A DNA stretch of 38,898 nt from JAXGXJ01 sp050943595. GTDB lineage: Bacteria > Actinomycetota > Thermoleophilia > RBG-16-64-13. The notes below the pieces were generated by a model, which was given only the letters and a program-made list of their open reading frames with translations, was not told the origin of the DNA and ran no database searches. The stretch is from NCBI GenBank assembly GCA_050943595.1, contig JBMNPM010000014.1, forward strand, positions 1 through 38,898. Direction: 5' to 3'. Position numbers and translations under genes: made by a program. Below, one piece after another: positions 1-8,565 of this stretch; the first letter of the stretch is position 1; every line of letters starts with the position of its first letter.

Positions 1-7
1 CCGGGGC

Positions 8-19
8 GGGGGGCCCCCC
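8..19. repeat. G6C6 palindrome at the window edge
   Basis: Six G followed by six C form a perfect 12-bp palindrome inside a very GC-rich 30-bp stretch. It may be the remains of a terminator of the gene to the left of the window, or an assembly-end artefact. No U-run follows, so no function is assigned. Confidence 0.3.
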
Positions 20-105
20 TGGGGCGCCGCCGCTCGCCTATGAGAAACTAGCAGGCGCACAAAAGAGTACAGTCCTACAGCTATACAACGAAGACGGAGG
101 AAGAC

Positions 106-330
106 GTGAAAGACCGCGTTGAAAAGGCGCTCGACCTTATCCGCCCTTCCCTGCAGAACGACGGGGGGAACGTCGAGCTCGTGGATGTGGATGAGAAGAC
201 CAAAGTCGTCAAGGTCAGGTTGACCGGCGCCTGCGGCAGCTGCCCCATGTCGCAGATGACCCTGCGTATGGGTGTCGAGCGAGTCCTAAAGGAGCAAATC
301 CCCGAAATCACTAAAGTTGTAGCCGCCTGA
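106..330 (+). CDS. NifU C-terminal-domain-like Fe-S scaffold protein
   Basis: This 74-residue protein matches the stand-alone NifU C-terminal (Nfu) domain in length and pattern. It has an N-terminal helix (VEKALDLIRPSLQNDGGNVEL), then a beta hairpin, then the CGSCPMS motif with the CxxC pair at about residues 43-46, then the MGVERVLKEQIPEI helix. In the family the two cysteines of each subunit bridge a 4Fe-4S cluster in a dimer and pass it to apo-proteins in the cytosol. The start is GTG, preceded at 96-100 by GGAGG with 5-nt spacing; no ATG lies nearby. It converges with the minus-strand genes that follow. Family assignment is firm, while the specific client proteins are unknown. Confidence 0.88.
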   Translation: MKDRVEKALDLIRPSLQNDGGNVELVDVDEKTKVVKVRLTGACGSCPMSQMTLRMGVERVLKEQIPEITKVVAA

Positions 331-384
331 TCCGGTCAGGGAGCCTCTGGTTCTCGCGGTCGAGACGACGAGTGGGTGGTTCAG

Positions 385-699
385 TCAGGACTTGAGGCTG
401 GAGATGTGGCCGGTGGCCGCATCCAGCTCGCTCCACAGGTAGCTCATCTTCTCAGTGGTGGCCGAAAGGTCTTCGAGACTTTCGGCCACTTCTTTTTGTC
501 TGGCGGCCATCTCTCGGAGACGCGGATCAAGGCTCTGGATCTGTCGAATGATGACGCCGATGTCGGCCATGGAATCGATACCCACCTTTTTGCCGGCCTT
601 AAGTAAGGCGAAGCCTCGATACGCCACCAGACCTAGTCCCGCGAGTCCCGTGGCACAACCGAGACAGATCATGATGACCATGATGATGGTGCTACTCAT
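385..699 (-). CDS. small membrane protein with C-terminal helix
   Basis: This 104-residue protein has one hydrophobic segment at about residues 4-30, followed by a basic turn (LLKAGKKVG). A charged, probably coiled-coil region runs to the end (SLDPRLREMAARQKEVAESLEDL). It resembles short actinobacterial membrane proteins often annotated as DUF948-like, but no diagnostic motif is visible. It follows the NlpC/P60 gene on the same strand with only 9 nt between them, so the two are probably co-transcribed, and a role in cell-envelope organisation is a reasonable guess. Function is unknown. Confidence 0.6.
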   Translation of the reverse strand: MSSTIIMVIMICLGCATGLAGLGLVAYRGFALLKAGKKVGIDSMADIGVIIRQIQSLDPRLREMAARQKEVAESLEDLSATTEKMSYLWSELDAATGHISSLKS

Positions 700-708
700 A
701 GTTCTATG

Positions 709-1926
709 CTACCTGACGGCCGGGGCTTCTGTGCGCAGTTTTAGCGGGAAGCGCCGGATGGTTGCCAGATCACTACGCTCGCTAAGGGTTGAGATCTTGA
801 TCACATCTCCGGTGCGTGGGGCGTGGATGAATTGATCGTTGTTGATATAGATACCTACGTGGTGCACGGGGAATCCAAAGGCCAGTAAGTCGCCGGCTTT
901 GATGTCGGCCGGGTCGATAGGGGTGCCCATCTGGGCCTGGTATCCGGAGTAGTGGGGCAACTGGATACCGTGCTGTGCATATACGTACTGCGTGAACCCG
1001 GAGCAATCGAAGCCGGTTGATGGTTTGCTACCGGCCCAGACGTAGGGGATGCCCAGGTAGTAGGTTGCAGTCTCCACCAGTTGGTCGAGCACGATATCGC
1101 CGTTCTGCGGGAGCGGGCCTGGGAGCAGACTCGTGTAGGTCTGTCCGCCGCCGGCGAAGCCGGTTGGGGCTTGGCGCGCGCGTTCTATCTCGGCGGCCTG
1201 CCGCTTCTGATCCTCTGCGACGATCGCTGAGATGTCGGCATTGATGTCGGCCAGGACGGCTTTACGCACGAGCAGTCTGGCCTCAATCTGTTCGCGTTCA
1301 TCAGCCAACCGCTGTCGCAAAGAGAGCTCCTCTTGCTTCTGGTCATCAACGTCGGCAAGCAGAGCCTTCAGTTGCTCGCTGCTCGCGTGCAGTGTTTCGA
1401 TAAGGACGTTGTCTTGATCGACTAGCTGGGAAATCAACCGGACATGGTTGTGGAGGTCGCCTACCCCGTCGGCAGCGAACAGCATGGGGAGGAGACTGTC
1501 TCTGCCTCCCGACTTGTATATGCCGCGAAGTCGCTCGTTGAGCGCCTGGGCTCGGGTGGCGTGTTCGGTCTCGGTCCGTTTCAGCTGCTCACGGAGAGTT
1601 TTCAGTTTCTGGTTGGTACGGTCGAGCTGCACCATCAATTGGTTGTAGGCCTCGACACGTCGCTCAAGATCCGCATCGAGATCGTCGATCTCCGCCTGGA
1701 CCCCATCCGCCTGATCGCTGAGTCTGTTCACCTCGGTGAAGGCGTCGTCAGACAAGATGGTGGGCTGCCCGGTGGCAGCGCCGGTCGTCCCCATTGGGGC
1801 GGCGGTAGCGGATGTCGCGGAGGTAGTGGCCGGCTGGGCAGGCACTGCGAGGGCGTCATGGGGCGCGAGCCACACGGGTGCAGATGCGACAAGCAATAGA
1901 GCAAAGAGGATGAGAACCCTCCTGAC
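709..1926 (-). CDS. secreted coiled-coil NlpC/P60 peptidoglycan endopeptidase
   Basis: The protein has a signal peptide, a Pro/Thr/Ala-rich stretch, two long coiled-coil blocks and a C-terminal NlpC/P60 domain. That domain shows the catalytic Cys in FDCSGF (about residue 300), the His of HHVGIYI and a downstream HAP, fitting the Cys-His-polar triad. Family members such as RipA-like hydrolases cut D-Glu to meso-DAP bonds in stem peptides during cell separation. The start is problematic. The first usable codon is a TTG at 1896, but the hydrophobic signal segment (RRVLILFALLLVASAP) is open further upstream to about 1926. An AGGAGG lies at 1918-1923, yet no ATG or GTG is in frame there. A rare start or a one-base error near the 5' end are both possible. 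The product family is clear and the 5' end is not. Confidence 0.8.
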   Translation of the reverse strand, partial: VRRVLILFALLLVASAPVWLAPHDALAVPAQPATTSATSATAAPMGTTGAATGQPTILSDDAFTEVNRLSDQADGVQAEIDDLDADLERRVEAYNQLMVQLDRTNQKLKTLREQLKRTETEHATRAQALNERLRGIYKSGGRDSLLPMLFAADGVGDLHNHVRLISQLVDQDNVLIETLHASSEQLKALLADVDDQKQEELSLRQRLADEREQIEARLLVRKAVLADINADISAIVAEDQKRQAAEIERARQAPTGFAGGGQTYTSLLPGPLPQNGDIVLDQLVETATYYLGIPYVWAGSKPSTGFDCSGFTQYVYAQHGIQLPHYSGYQAQMGTPIDPADIKAGDLLAFGFPVHHVGIYINNDQFIHAPRTGDVIKISTLSERSDLATIRRFPLKLRTEAPAVR

Positions 1927-1976
1927 GCAGGTATGTTGCCACGGGAGCGCTCCCGAGTATGACCGTTGAAATGCAC

Positions 1977-2395
1977 GCGAGAGCCTAAACGGGAGTAGGT
2001 GCCGGAGTGCGCATCCGGAGGAGGGATGCAGCGTTCCGGGTGACTTCTCTATGTTGACTCCATTATGAGGACGAGAGATGGTGAGCCTCCTCTTTAACCC
2101 TTCTCAGCTATGTGCCGCCCACGGGTCCGACTTGTGTCGGCGATTGCCTTCGAGCACGACGGCCTGCTCGCATCCTCCCCGTATCACGACCGTCTTCGTC
2201 TTGACCATCTTTGTCTTATGTATCGTATCTCGGTATGGACCGAAACGTTCGCGAGGGGTCCCGGTGCCGGATCGTGTAAGAGCAGCCTGTCAAGGCGATT
2301 GTAGCGGAGGATCCGACATAGTACGACACGTTCGTGAAGGACCTTCGTTTGATATTGGCGATGGATATTGTGGCGATGGGTCGCCGTGGTCGCCG
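1977..2395. other. intergenic stretch before tRNA-fMet
   Basis: About 420 bases without a convincing ORF on either strand. It should contain the promoter of the NlpC/P60 gene on the minus strand. I looked for a c-di-AMP (ydaO-type) riboswitch, which often precedes such hydrolase genes in actinobacteria, and could not find its conserved blocks. Confidence 0.4.
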
Positions 2396-2425
2396 TTGCT
2401 ATCTATGTCTGTAGTGTGCTATAGT
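2396..2425 (+). promoter_or_regulatory. promoter of initiator tRNA
   Basis: A TTGCTA box (2396-2401) and a TATAGT box (2420-2425) are separated by 18 nt. They lie 15 nt upstream of the mature tRNA 5' end, matching a housekeeping sigma-70-type promoter. Confidence 0.6.
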
Positions 2426-2440
2426 CCGTTACTCACACGG

Positions 2441-2517
<77 letters not shown>

Positions 2518-2520
2518 TAG

Positions 2521-2548
2521 AAAAGCCCTGGTAATCCAGGGCTTTTTT
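2521..2548 (+). terminator. rho-independent terminator of tRNA-fMet
   Basis: AAAAGCCCTGG (2521-2531) pairs perfectly with CCAGGGCTTTT (2536-2546) across a TAAT loop, and the T-run continues to 2548. Because the stem begins with AAAA it would also work on the minus strand, where the integrase remnant ends. Confidence 0.9.
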
Positions 2549-2689
2549 CTTTGATGATTCGGGAATGTAAGCACCGATTATGGCGTTTGACTCCAATTCT
2601 GACCCCAGCACGCGTGTACAAGTCGAATTCAGATGCCGATCTTCGTGGCTTGACAGGCCGGTTCGCAGAGGGTTAGAGGGTTGATTCTT

Positions 2690-2985
2690 TCCCAAGAGCG
2701 CATTCATTCTTGCTGCGGCATCTTCCTGCAGGGCGGGGATGACATGACTGTACGTGTTCATCGTGAGGCTTATTTGTGAGTGCCCCCAACGTCTCCATGA
2801 CGACTCGTGCCGGTATTCCCTGTGACAGCATCATTGTCGCCGCACAATGTCTGAGGTCATGGAATCGCTGGTCTCGAAGCCCCGCCCTTTTCAGCGAACG
2901 CTTGAAGTTCTTGGTCACGTTGTCCGGGTCCATGGGAGTACCCACTCGGCGGGCGATGGTGAATGCGGTCTGCCTCGTGGGGTAG
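2690..2985 (-). pseudogene. tyrosine recombinase (integrase), C-terminal remnant
   Basis: On the minus strand the catalytic C-terminal half of a phage-type integrase is recognisable. It has RVGTPMDPDNVTKNFKRSL, then the HxxR motif in FHDLRHCAATMML, then METLG, and, in a second frame, GHSQISLTMNTYSHV containing the third-motif His and the nucleophile Tyr. The two parts are joined if a GGGGG run near 2788 is read as GGGG, so there is a one-base frameshift. The N-terminal arm-binding domain and the first catalytic Arg are absent: similarity stops near 2985, exactly where the sigma-factor gene begins on the other strand. The open frame continues past the terminator into the antisense of the tRNA. 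This is a dead integrase that probably once inserted the island into tRNA-fMet. Confidence 0.85.
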
Positions 2986-3555
2986 ATGATGAAGAACCTT
3001 AGCCGCGAGTATGAGAGCCAGGTAGAAGAGCTGTTTCGAAGACATGCCTCTCGCGTGCTCGCGTACGCGATGCGCAGGGGTGCGACTAGGGCTGAGGCCG
3101 AGGACGTTCTGGCAGAAACGTTTGTTGTCGTCTGTCGGCGACTTAAGGAGGTGCCTTCGGATGCTCTTCCTTGGCTCCTCGCCACAGCACGCAGGGTATT
3201 GGCGAACCAAACACGCGGGCGAAGACGCGACACCGCTCTGTTGGTCAAGCTCAGTCTGTTTGCAGGCTCAGTTGGACCGTCTGAGCCCGCTCCCGATTCC
3301 GACATCCTCCTCAGCGACGAGCTTCAAGAGGCCCTGATGAACCTCCCTTACAAGGACCGGGAGGCGCTCCTGCTTGTCGCATGGGAAGGGTTAATCCACG
3401 ACCAAGCTGCTCAAGTGCTTGGTCTGAGTCGCAAAGGCTTCACCGCGCGCATTGGCCGCGCCCGTACACGACTCGCGCAGCATTTTGAGGGTGTGTCGGA
3501 CATAGATGGTCTGTGGTGGTACTTGAGAAAGAAGAGCGATGGACGAAGAACGTGA
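2986..3555 (+). CDS. ECF-type RNA polymerase sigma factor
   Basis: This 189-residue protein has sigma region 2 at about residues 8-75 (EELFRRHASRVLAYAMRRG, then ARAEAEDVLAETFVVVCRRL) and region 4 at about 112-165. Region 4 ends in the helix-turn-helix HDQAAQVLGLSRKGFTARIGRARTRL. That is the minimal sigma-2/sigma-4 layout of extracytoplasmic-function sigma factors, which direct RNA polymerase to a small regulon on an envelope signal. Two ATGs stand in tandem at 2986 and 2989, with a GGGG-containing weak Shine-Dalgarno upstream. The stop overlaps the next gene by 17 nt, the usual arrangement for a sigma factor and its membrane-bound regulator. The start abuts the integrase remnant, so its original promoter may have been replaced. 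Confidence 0.9.
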   Translation: MMKNLSREYESQVEELFRRHASRVLAYAMRRGATRAEAEDVLAETFVVVCRRLKEVPSDALPWLLATARRVLANQTRGRRRDTALLVKLSLFAGSVGPSEPAPDSDILLSDELQEALMNLPYKDREALLLVAWEGLIHDQAAQVLGLSRKGFTARIGRARTRLAQHFEGVSDIDGLWWYLRKKSDGRRT

Positions 3556-4333
3556 AGAGCTGTTGCAGAAGCTGAGAGGCGCGAATCCTGTTGACGAGCA
3601 GCATTTTGACAACTGGGTAGCGGAGGAAGGCGGTCGATTCCTGGACACACGCGTGTTTGGGAGGGAAGGACCGTCCGTTGATCGGCACTCATGGCGGCGT
3701 GGCATTGCGATCCCGCTCGCCGCCGCCGTTGTTCTGGCTCTTGGAATCGCCACGATGGTCTTCACGTTAGCCAAAGACGGTTCACAGACGGCGACAAGCA
3801 CCGGGGGCCAATGGGTCGGGAGTGAGACGACCGCTGAACAGGTTCTCCGCGAGGAGGCTCTGGAACGGCTGGTCGCTCTCACCAACTCCCCTCAGCCATC
3901 TGGCACGTCCTCAGTATCTGCTCGCACAGACAATGAAGCAGGCAGCCCGTCTTCCGGCACATGGGAGTATTCCCCAATGGAATCTGCCGATACTGACAAC
4001 GGAGCAAACAGCAAGCCAGTAGCCCGGGCAGTTGCTGCAGGCATACTGCTTCGCTCTGAAGGACCCGATTTCCGTCTGAAAGAACCCATCACCAGGGCCG
4101 AATTCGCCTTGTGGGTCTGGCGAGCATGCGGTTCGAGGCTTGCGCCCATGAGGGCAGCCACCTTCACCGATCTCGGAGAGCGGCCGGAAGCTGAGCAAGA
4201 CGCAATTGTTGGTCTAGCTCGCGCGGGCGTTGTGCAAAGCAGTGACGACGGACTCTTTCATCCGGATTCGCCGTTGACCCCGCAAGATGAATCCTTGATT
4301 CTCACTCGTCTCGCGGAGGCCGTTCGGCCATAG
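3539..4333 (+). CDS. membrane protein with SLH-like repeats, putative anti-sigma factor
   Basis: This 264-residue protein has a cytoplasmic N-terminus of about 53 residues and one transmembrane helix at about 54-77 (GIAIPLAAAVVLALGIATMVF). A Ser/Thr-rich linker follows. The extracellular C-terminal part (about 160-260) resembles two S-layer-homology repeats: ARAVAAGILLRSEG, then ITRAEFALWVWRA, FTDLGE, and DAIVGLARAGVV with TPQDESLILTRLAE. Position and topology fit an anti-sigma factor that holds the ECF sigma at the membrane and senses the wall through the SLH-like region. No classical zinc-binding anti-sigma motif is visible, so the role rests on gene overlap (17 nt) and topology. Confidence 0.7.
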   Translation: MDEEREELLQKLRGANPVDEQHFDNWVAEEGGRFLDTRVFGREGPSVDRHSWRRGIAIPLAAAVVLALGIATMVFTLAKDGSQTATSTGGQWVGSETTAEQVLREEALERLVALTNSPQPSGTSSVSARTDNEAGSPSSGTWEYSPMESADTDNGANSKPVARAVAAGILLRSEGPDFRLKEPITRAEFALWVWRACGSRLAPMRAATFTDLGERPEAEQDAIVGLARAGVVQSSDDGLFHPDSPLTPQDESLILTRLAEAVRP

Positions 4334-4436
4334 CTCGCCAGAGCTGCTTACTTCCTTCGCACCCAGGCGGCTGGTGCTCTGCGGCCAGCCGATAGAAAAC
4401 CCTCGGACATATTCGCCATGCGTCGAGCAGTCCGAG

Positions 4437-4535
4437 ATGATCCTTGAGCTTATCCTCCCCGAGCCTGCAGCCAAATCAGCCTTGCCGGACATAGACGCAG
4501 TGAAGGCCCGAGTGAGCGAGCGGATATGGAGGTGA
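4437..4535 (+). CDS. possible 32-residue micro-ORF coupled to the next gene
   Basis: ATG at 4437 opens a 32-residue frame ending in DIDAVKARVSERIWR, and its last codons contain the Shine-Dalgarno of the following gene (GGAGG at 4528-4532). The acidic Pro/Ala-rich text resembles N-termini of actinobacterial sigma-regulator proteins. It could be a coupled micro-ORF, a fragment of a lost gene, or chance. No good ribosome site precedes it. Confidence 0.25.
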   Translation: MILELILPEPAAKSALPDIDAVKARVSERIWR

Positions 4536-4537
4536 GT

Positions 4538-5200
4538 ATGCAGAGAGGAGACCGACACGACTCAGCACGATTCCATAGGAGGTTTGTCGTGGCAGCGAAC
4601 AAGCTTGTGAACAAAGCTGTTCCCATTCTGTTCATTTCTTACGTTGCCATTATTGGGATGTTCTTTCTCCTTGGTGGCCATGCCAATGCAGCCTCGGAGG
4701 CCAAATACGGAACTGCCGTAATACCAGGAGTATCCACTGCGCCGGATGTCTCTTATGAGACACCCGTTCGTGTTGCCATAAGTGACGAGGAGTGCAAAGC
4801 GATAATCGCCCAAACGTGGGGCTCTGATGCGGCTGCGGGGGCTCACAGAGTGGCAGAACCGGATCGGTCAATCACGGCACCGTTCAATTATGCCACACAG
4901 CAGAACCGGCAAACGTCGAACTACTGCGGCTATATGTCCGAGGTGAGCGGCCAATACGGAACCCAGGGAACTTTCAACGTTCGCTTCAACACCACGGGGC
5001 ATCAAGCGACCTGGATTGGTCTGGGGGGCATAAATGAGGTGTTCAGCAACTGCAAATGGTGGAACTCGGGCGGAACCACGTACAACATCAACCAGGGTAC
5101 TGGATACTACTACCGAACGTACATCCAGAGCGGCGGCGGCACACAAGTGTGGCCTTCAACTCTTTCCGGTGGGAACTCATTCACCGTCACCCGCAACTAA
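4538..5200 (+). CDS. secreted protein with G1-peptidase-like segment
   Basis: This 220-residue protein has a long basic N-region, a hydrophobic segment (IPLFISYVAIIGMFFLLGG-like, about residues 29-48) and a probable signal-peptidase site after HANA-A. The mature part holds SNYCGYMSEVSGQYG and HQATWIGLGGINE. This spacing recalls peptidase family G1 (eqolisins), with their NWxGY, VSGxW and WVGIGG blocks. The expected downstream catalytic Glu segment is not clearly recognisable, so enzymatic activity is doubtful. An ATG at 4526 is also in frame, but the one at 4538 sits 5 nt after GGAGG and is preferred. It lies just downstream of the sigma/SLH pair and may belong to its regulon. Confidence 0.6.
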   Translation: MQRGDRHDSARFHRRFVVAANKLVNKAVPILFISYVAIIGMFFLLGGHANAASEAKYGTAVIPGVSTAPDVSYETPVRVAISDEECKAIIAQTWGSDAAAGAHRVAEPDRSITAPFNYATQQNRQTSNYCGYMSEVSGQYGTQGTFNVRFNTTGHQATWIGLGGINEVFSNCKWWNSGGTTYNINQGTGYYYRTYIQSGGGTQVWPSTLSGGNSFTVTRN

Positions 5201-5452
5201 CGCGAAGCTCGGACCGAGATGGCCGTCGCACCGAAGAACAAGCAGCCTGTTGAGCAGGGAAATCACCTAAGAACTTGTTTGGACTGTCTAAGAGACTCCG
5301 GCGGCCTCGGAGAACCGGCGGGATCTATGACCGTCAGGGATCGTTCGAGGACTGGAGTGCCGAGCAAAGTGGTCAGTATCGGGAATGCCAGGGCAGAGGT
5401 CGCGAGCTGTAAGGGTGCCCGCGTGGAAACGTACAAAGTGGAGGAGTAGGGG

Positions 5453-6525
5453 ATGCAACGAGCGGGAGTGGTTCGCGTAGCGGCGTGCACCTTCGCCTTG
5501 ATGGTGGTGTGGATAGGCGTTGGCACTGCTGGCTGCGGTCAAGCAACGGAAGTTTCCCAACTTGGTGGCGCAACAACAACTGAGGGAGCCGCAACCACAA
5601 CGTCCGCCATCGCCGCCACTGCGCCAGCCATAAACGTGTCCGGGGACGCTGTTCTCCAGCGTCCTCATGGCAAGGTTCTGTTTGCTGCGAAATGGGGAGG
5701 CGCCGAGGGTGAGTTTGGCTATGATGTCTGGGGCCAGGGGGTCCCAAGCCAGAATCCGATCGAGATTGCCGTATCCCAGGACAACAATACAATTGCCATC
5801 TTGGATTATGCGAACCGGCGAGTCCAGGTGTACTCATATGACGGGTCCCTACTGAAGGTAAGCTCCCCCAAACCGAAGCTGGCCTTGCCGACGTCACCTT
5901 TGGCCAAGACGGACGGATCTATGTTCTGACGTACGGTGATTCGGTTGTTCAACTCCCATCGGATGGCGGTCAGGAGGCCACGGAATGGGCAGTTGCAGCT
6001 GGCATATGGCCGCAGGAGTTTATGGTGGACGGGGCCACAATTTGGGTCCGGGGCATCGACAACAACGGGTGCCGAATCATCCAGAATCAGGCCCCACTAT
6101 CTCCTGAAGAACAGGTGGCCACAAGCCAGAGAGGATTCCCAGCAGGTGGCATCGTGTTCGAGGCCAGCCTGGTGAACAAGGCAGCCGCGGTCATCCAACT
6201 GATCGATACCACGACAGGCCACTCGCTGGAAGTGCCGGTAGCCTCGCAAGAGCTTCCTCTCGACTCCATCCAGGCTCTTGGAACCGACGGGGCCGGCAAT
6301 CTTTATGCCATGGCCCGTATCTACGAGGAGAACTGGACGGGTACGGAATCATGGTGCTTCATGGGTGTAACTCGCGATGGAACCTCTTTGGGCCAGCTGC
6401 GACTCCCCCTCGATTTCTGGGCTGGGGGCGGCTGGACGGTCACTCCAGAGGGAAAGATACTCGAACTCAGGTCGACCCAGGACGGGATCGAAGTGGTCGA
6501 ATACGAACTGGGAGGGCGGCCATGA
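5453..6525 (+). pseudogene. lipoprotein with beta-propeller-like repeats, frameshifted
   Basis: The gene starts with a good Shine-Dalgarno (GGAGGAGT) and a lipoprotein signal ending in VGTAGC, then a Thr-rich linker. Repeated motifs follow: NPIEIAVSQDNNTIAILDYANRR, VQVYSYDG, then ADVTFGQDGRIYVLTYGD and ALGTDGAGNLYAMARIY. These look like NHL/beta-propeller blades. The first frame stops at 5929, but the sequence continues without a gap in another frame from about 5851 to the stop at 6525. Adding one C to the CCCCC run near 5867-5871 would restore one protein of about 357 residues. It is either a recent pseudogene or a sequence error. It overlaps the next gene by ATGA. Confidence 0.72.
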
Positions 6526-7433
6526 ACGCGCTCGTTCTGCTGCTTCAGGCACTGCATCGGCCCTGGCGGCTGTCCTTGATCTTGGCAGCAACTTCCGCCA
6601 TGCTGCTGTTCTCGTTGGTGCCACCCAGTTCGGCCGATGCGGCGCCGCCCATCTCACGAGGGGAAATCGTTTCACGTGCCTACTCTGCCTTGGGCACAAC
6701 TGGTCCTACCCGACACAGCCGACTGCTGAGTACAGCGCTCAAGCCTTCTATAACTGCATTGGATCCTGGTACCAGATCAGTCAGGGCTCTCTCGTTCGAG
6801 GTGATGGTCTATCGAATGGCAGCCATGCCATCGTCTACATTCGACATCTTCCGACTGGTGGATCATTGAGGCCGCCGGAACCTCCTTAGGGACCGTCTAT
6901 CGGCAGTGGCCGAACACCTACAGCAAGCCCAGCTATCGTGCAATGCGGCGGACGGACATCGAGGGAAGCTACCAGAGCGAGGTCTATCTGGATAACCCAT
7001 CTGCGTGGCAGCGCGGCGGTACCGTTACATACTGGCATCAGTGTCCCCATTTCCGGGATTGGAGCAAGTCCACCAATGTGTCCGGCTACAAAGGTATCGA
7101 CTACCAGCACCATGCGGGTACCGGTACCAACTATGACCAAGAGGCCTTCATGCGCTATACACCGTGGCTTCCAGTGGCGGGGAACTACGCGGTATATATA
7201 AGGCACCCGGCGTACAACAGCTATGGCACGGCCGTGAAAGTAGTGGTGAGATGGTGGACCGGTGCTACCAGCTACACCGTCAATCAGACGACTTCTGGGG
7301 GCACATGGAAATATCTTGGCACTCACTACTTCTCCAATACAACTCCTATTGGGGAAGTGTTGTCATCTCCACTTGCGGCACTCCTGGCGAAAGACACGTG
7401 ATCGCCGATGCTGTGAAGTTTGTTCTTCAATAG
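6522..7433 (+). pseudogene. amidase-golvesin-type secreted protein, multiply frameshifted
   Basis: The ATG at 6522 overlaps the stop of the gene before (ATGA) and follows GGAGGG. A signal peptide (LSLILAATSAMLLFSLVPPSSADA) precedes ISRGEIVSRAYS, a typical start of NlpC-like amidase domains. Recognisable text then hops between frames: HNWSYPTQPTAEYSAQ, then WWIIEAAGTSLGTVYRQWP, then a golvesin-type domain (YTVNQTTSGGTWKYLGTHYF), then IADAVKFVLQ ending at 7433. At least three frame changes are needed, near 6690, 6850 and 7350; the last is repaired by one extra G in a GGGG run. The catalytic CSG segment expected in the amidase part is missing. This is a true pseudogene rather than a single error. 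Confidence 0.7.
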
Positions 7434-7550
7434 CATCGATGATAGCCGTTTGTCCGAGCCTAGAGCGCTACGTGCATGGGCTCTGCTGGCCCAAACCGGC
7501 AGATCGACGTGTACATTCCTTGCGTCGCCTGGCCTCCAGCCCGGTCAGCC

Positions 7551-7942
7551 ATGACGAACGGAATCGGGAGGGCCGGGCTCTTCTTGTGCTGTTTGTCCTG
7601 GCTGTGCTATCGGGCTGCGAGGATAGCGGCGACCCTGCCGGTCCAAATTCTACGAGTCTCGGAGACCGAATCCCGGTCGCCATTCCAGCAACCATTGTCT
7701 TCGAAGGCAGGACCTATGCTGCGGTTGACAAGACTCCGACGAAAGTGAAGGTCATCCCCGATGATCTCAGCCCCGCTGGTTTTGTGGCTCCTCGCTCGGG
7801 GGAAGAGCGGGTTGCGTTGCAGGGCTCAGACCCGCGCGTCTTTTCCATCAAGGGTATTGACAAGAGCCAAGCTGTAGCTATTCGATTCTGGTCAGCGAAC
7901 GGGCAGTACTTCTGCTATCTGGAGTATCAAGTACGCGATTGA
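7551..7942 (+). pseudogene. small lipoprotein, 5' frameshift
   Basis: From about 7574 to 7942 the frame encodes a lipoprotein: ALLVLFVLAVLSGC (lipobox LSGC) followed by EDSGDPAGPNST and a compact domain ending in FCYLEYQVRD. No ATG lies in that frame near the signal peptide. The ATG at 7551 (MTNGIGR) is in another frame and connects if one G is added to the G-run near 7568-7572. The product would be about 130 residues with one or two Cys left in the mature domain. The family is not recognised. The defect is the same type as in its neighbours. Confidence 0.6.
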
Positions 7943-8059
7943 CCGAGTGAAGTGGCCATCTGGACAACGTTGAGGGTAGAGGAGTGCAAACATCCAAAAT
8001 ATGACGGACCGTTGACGCCAGTTCCCAGCAGAACTGAACTTAATGTGGAGTGTCATGTG

Positions 8060-8554
8060 ATGGTTGACACGCACGAGATGGGAGAAATGGTGACGATGCA
8101 CCTAGGCAGAAGGACTATTTGTTTGTGGGCGGCACTGGTTGGCGTAATTGTCGGAGTCATCTTTGGAGTCACAGTACCCTTCGCCTATGCCGGGACAGCG
8201 ACGAGTTCTCCCAACTACTATGGACCGTACGCGGGCTACACTTACTGGAACCAAGCAATAGTGACCACATACGCATCTGGTGCATACGGTGGTACCCATG
8301 TTCAGACATATCCGGGAACGCCGTCAGTACCGCCGGGATATATGGGCGCGGTCGGAAAACTCTACAACTCAAGCGGCGTTTTGCTGCTGGAAACAGGGTA
8401 TTCCTACAATTCGGTCTACGCTTCTGGCATGACAGTGTATACATCTGCCTGGACTAGCCACGGCACCTTCTATAGCAGGGGCTGGAGTCGCGCCTGGGAT
8501 GGCTACTCTTACCACGCTTGCCAGACCTACCAGAGCCCATGCCAGACCTACTGA
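8060..8554 (+). CDS. uncharacterised secreted Tyr/Ser/Gly-rich protein
   Basis: This 164-residue protein has a positively charged N-region (HLGRR), a hydrophobic core (WAALVGVIVGVIFGVTV) and a probable cleavage site after AYA-G. The mature part is rich in Tyr, Ser, Gly and Thr, with aromatic repeats such as YYGPYAGYTYW and VPPGYMGAVGKLYNSSG. It ends in a near-duplicate CQTYQSPCQTY. Such composition suggests a beta-rich extracellular or surface protein; the family is not recognised. ATG at 8060 follows GGAG at 8047-8050 with 9-nt spacing; ATGs at 8078, 8087 and 8096 are alternatives. It is followed at once by the next gene, probably in one operon. Confidence 0.65.
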   Translation: MVDTHEMGEMVTMHLGRRTICLWAALVGVIVGVIFGVTVPFAYAGTATSSPNYYGPYAGYTYWNQAIVTTYASGAYGGTHVQTYPGTPSVPPGYMGAVGKLYNSSGVLLLETGYSYNSVYASGMTVYTSAWTSHGTFYSRGWSRAWDGYSYHACQTYQSPCQTY

Positions 8555-8565
8555 GGAGCAGTCAC

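Noticed and set aside
1977..2395. c-di-AMP riboswitch upstream of the NlpC/P60 gene
   Set aside because: The conserved blocks of the class could not be located on the minus strand.
3000..3305. Minus-strand open frame upstream of the integrase remnant
   Set aside because: It is antisense to the sigma-factor gene; recognisable integrase text stops near 2985.
5219..5449. Open frame of 76 codons between the G1-like and lipoprotein genes
   Set aside because: No ribosome site, no recognisable motif, and composition like non-coding sequence.
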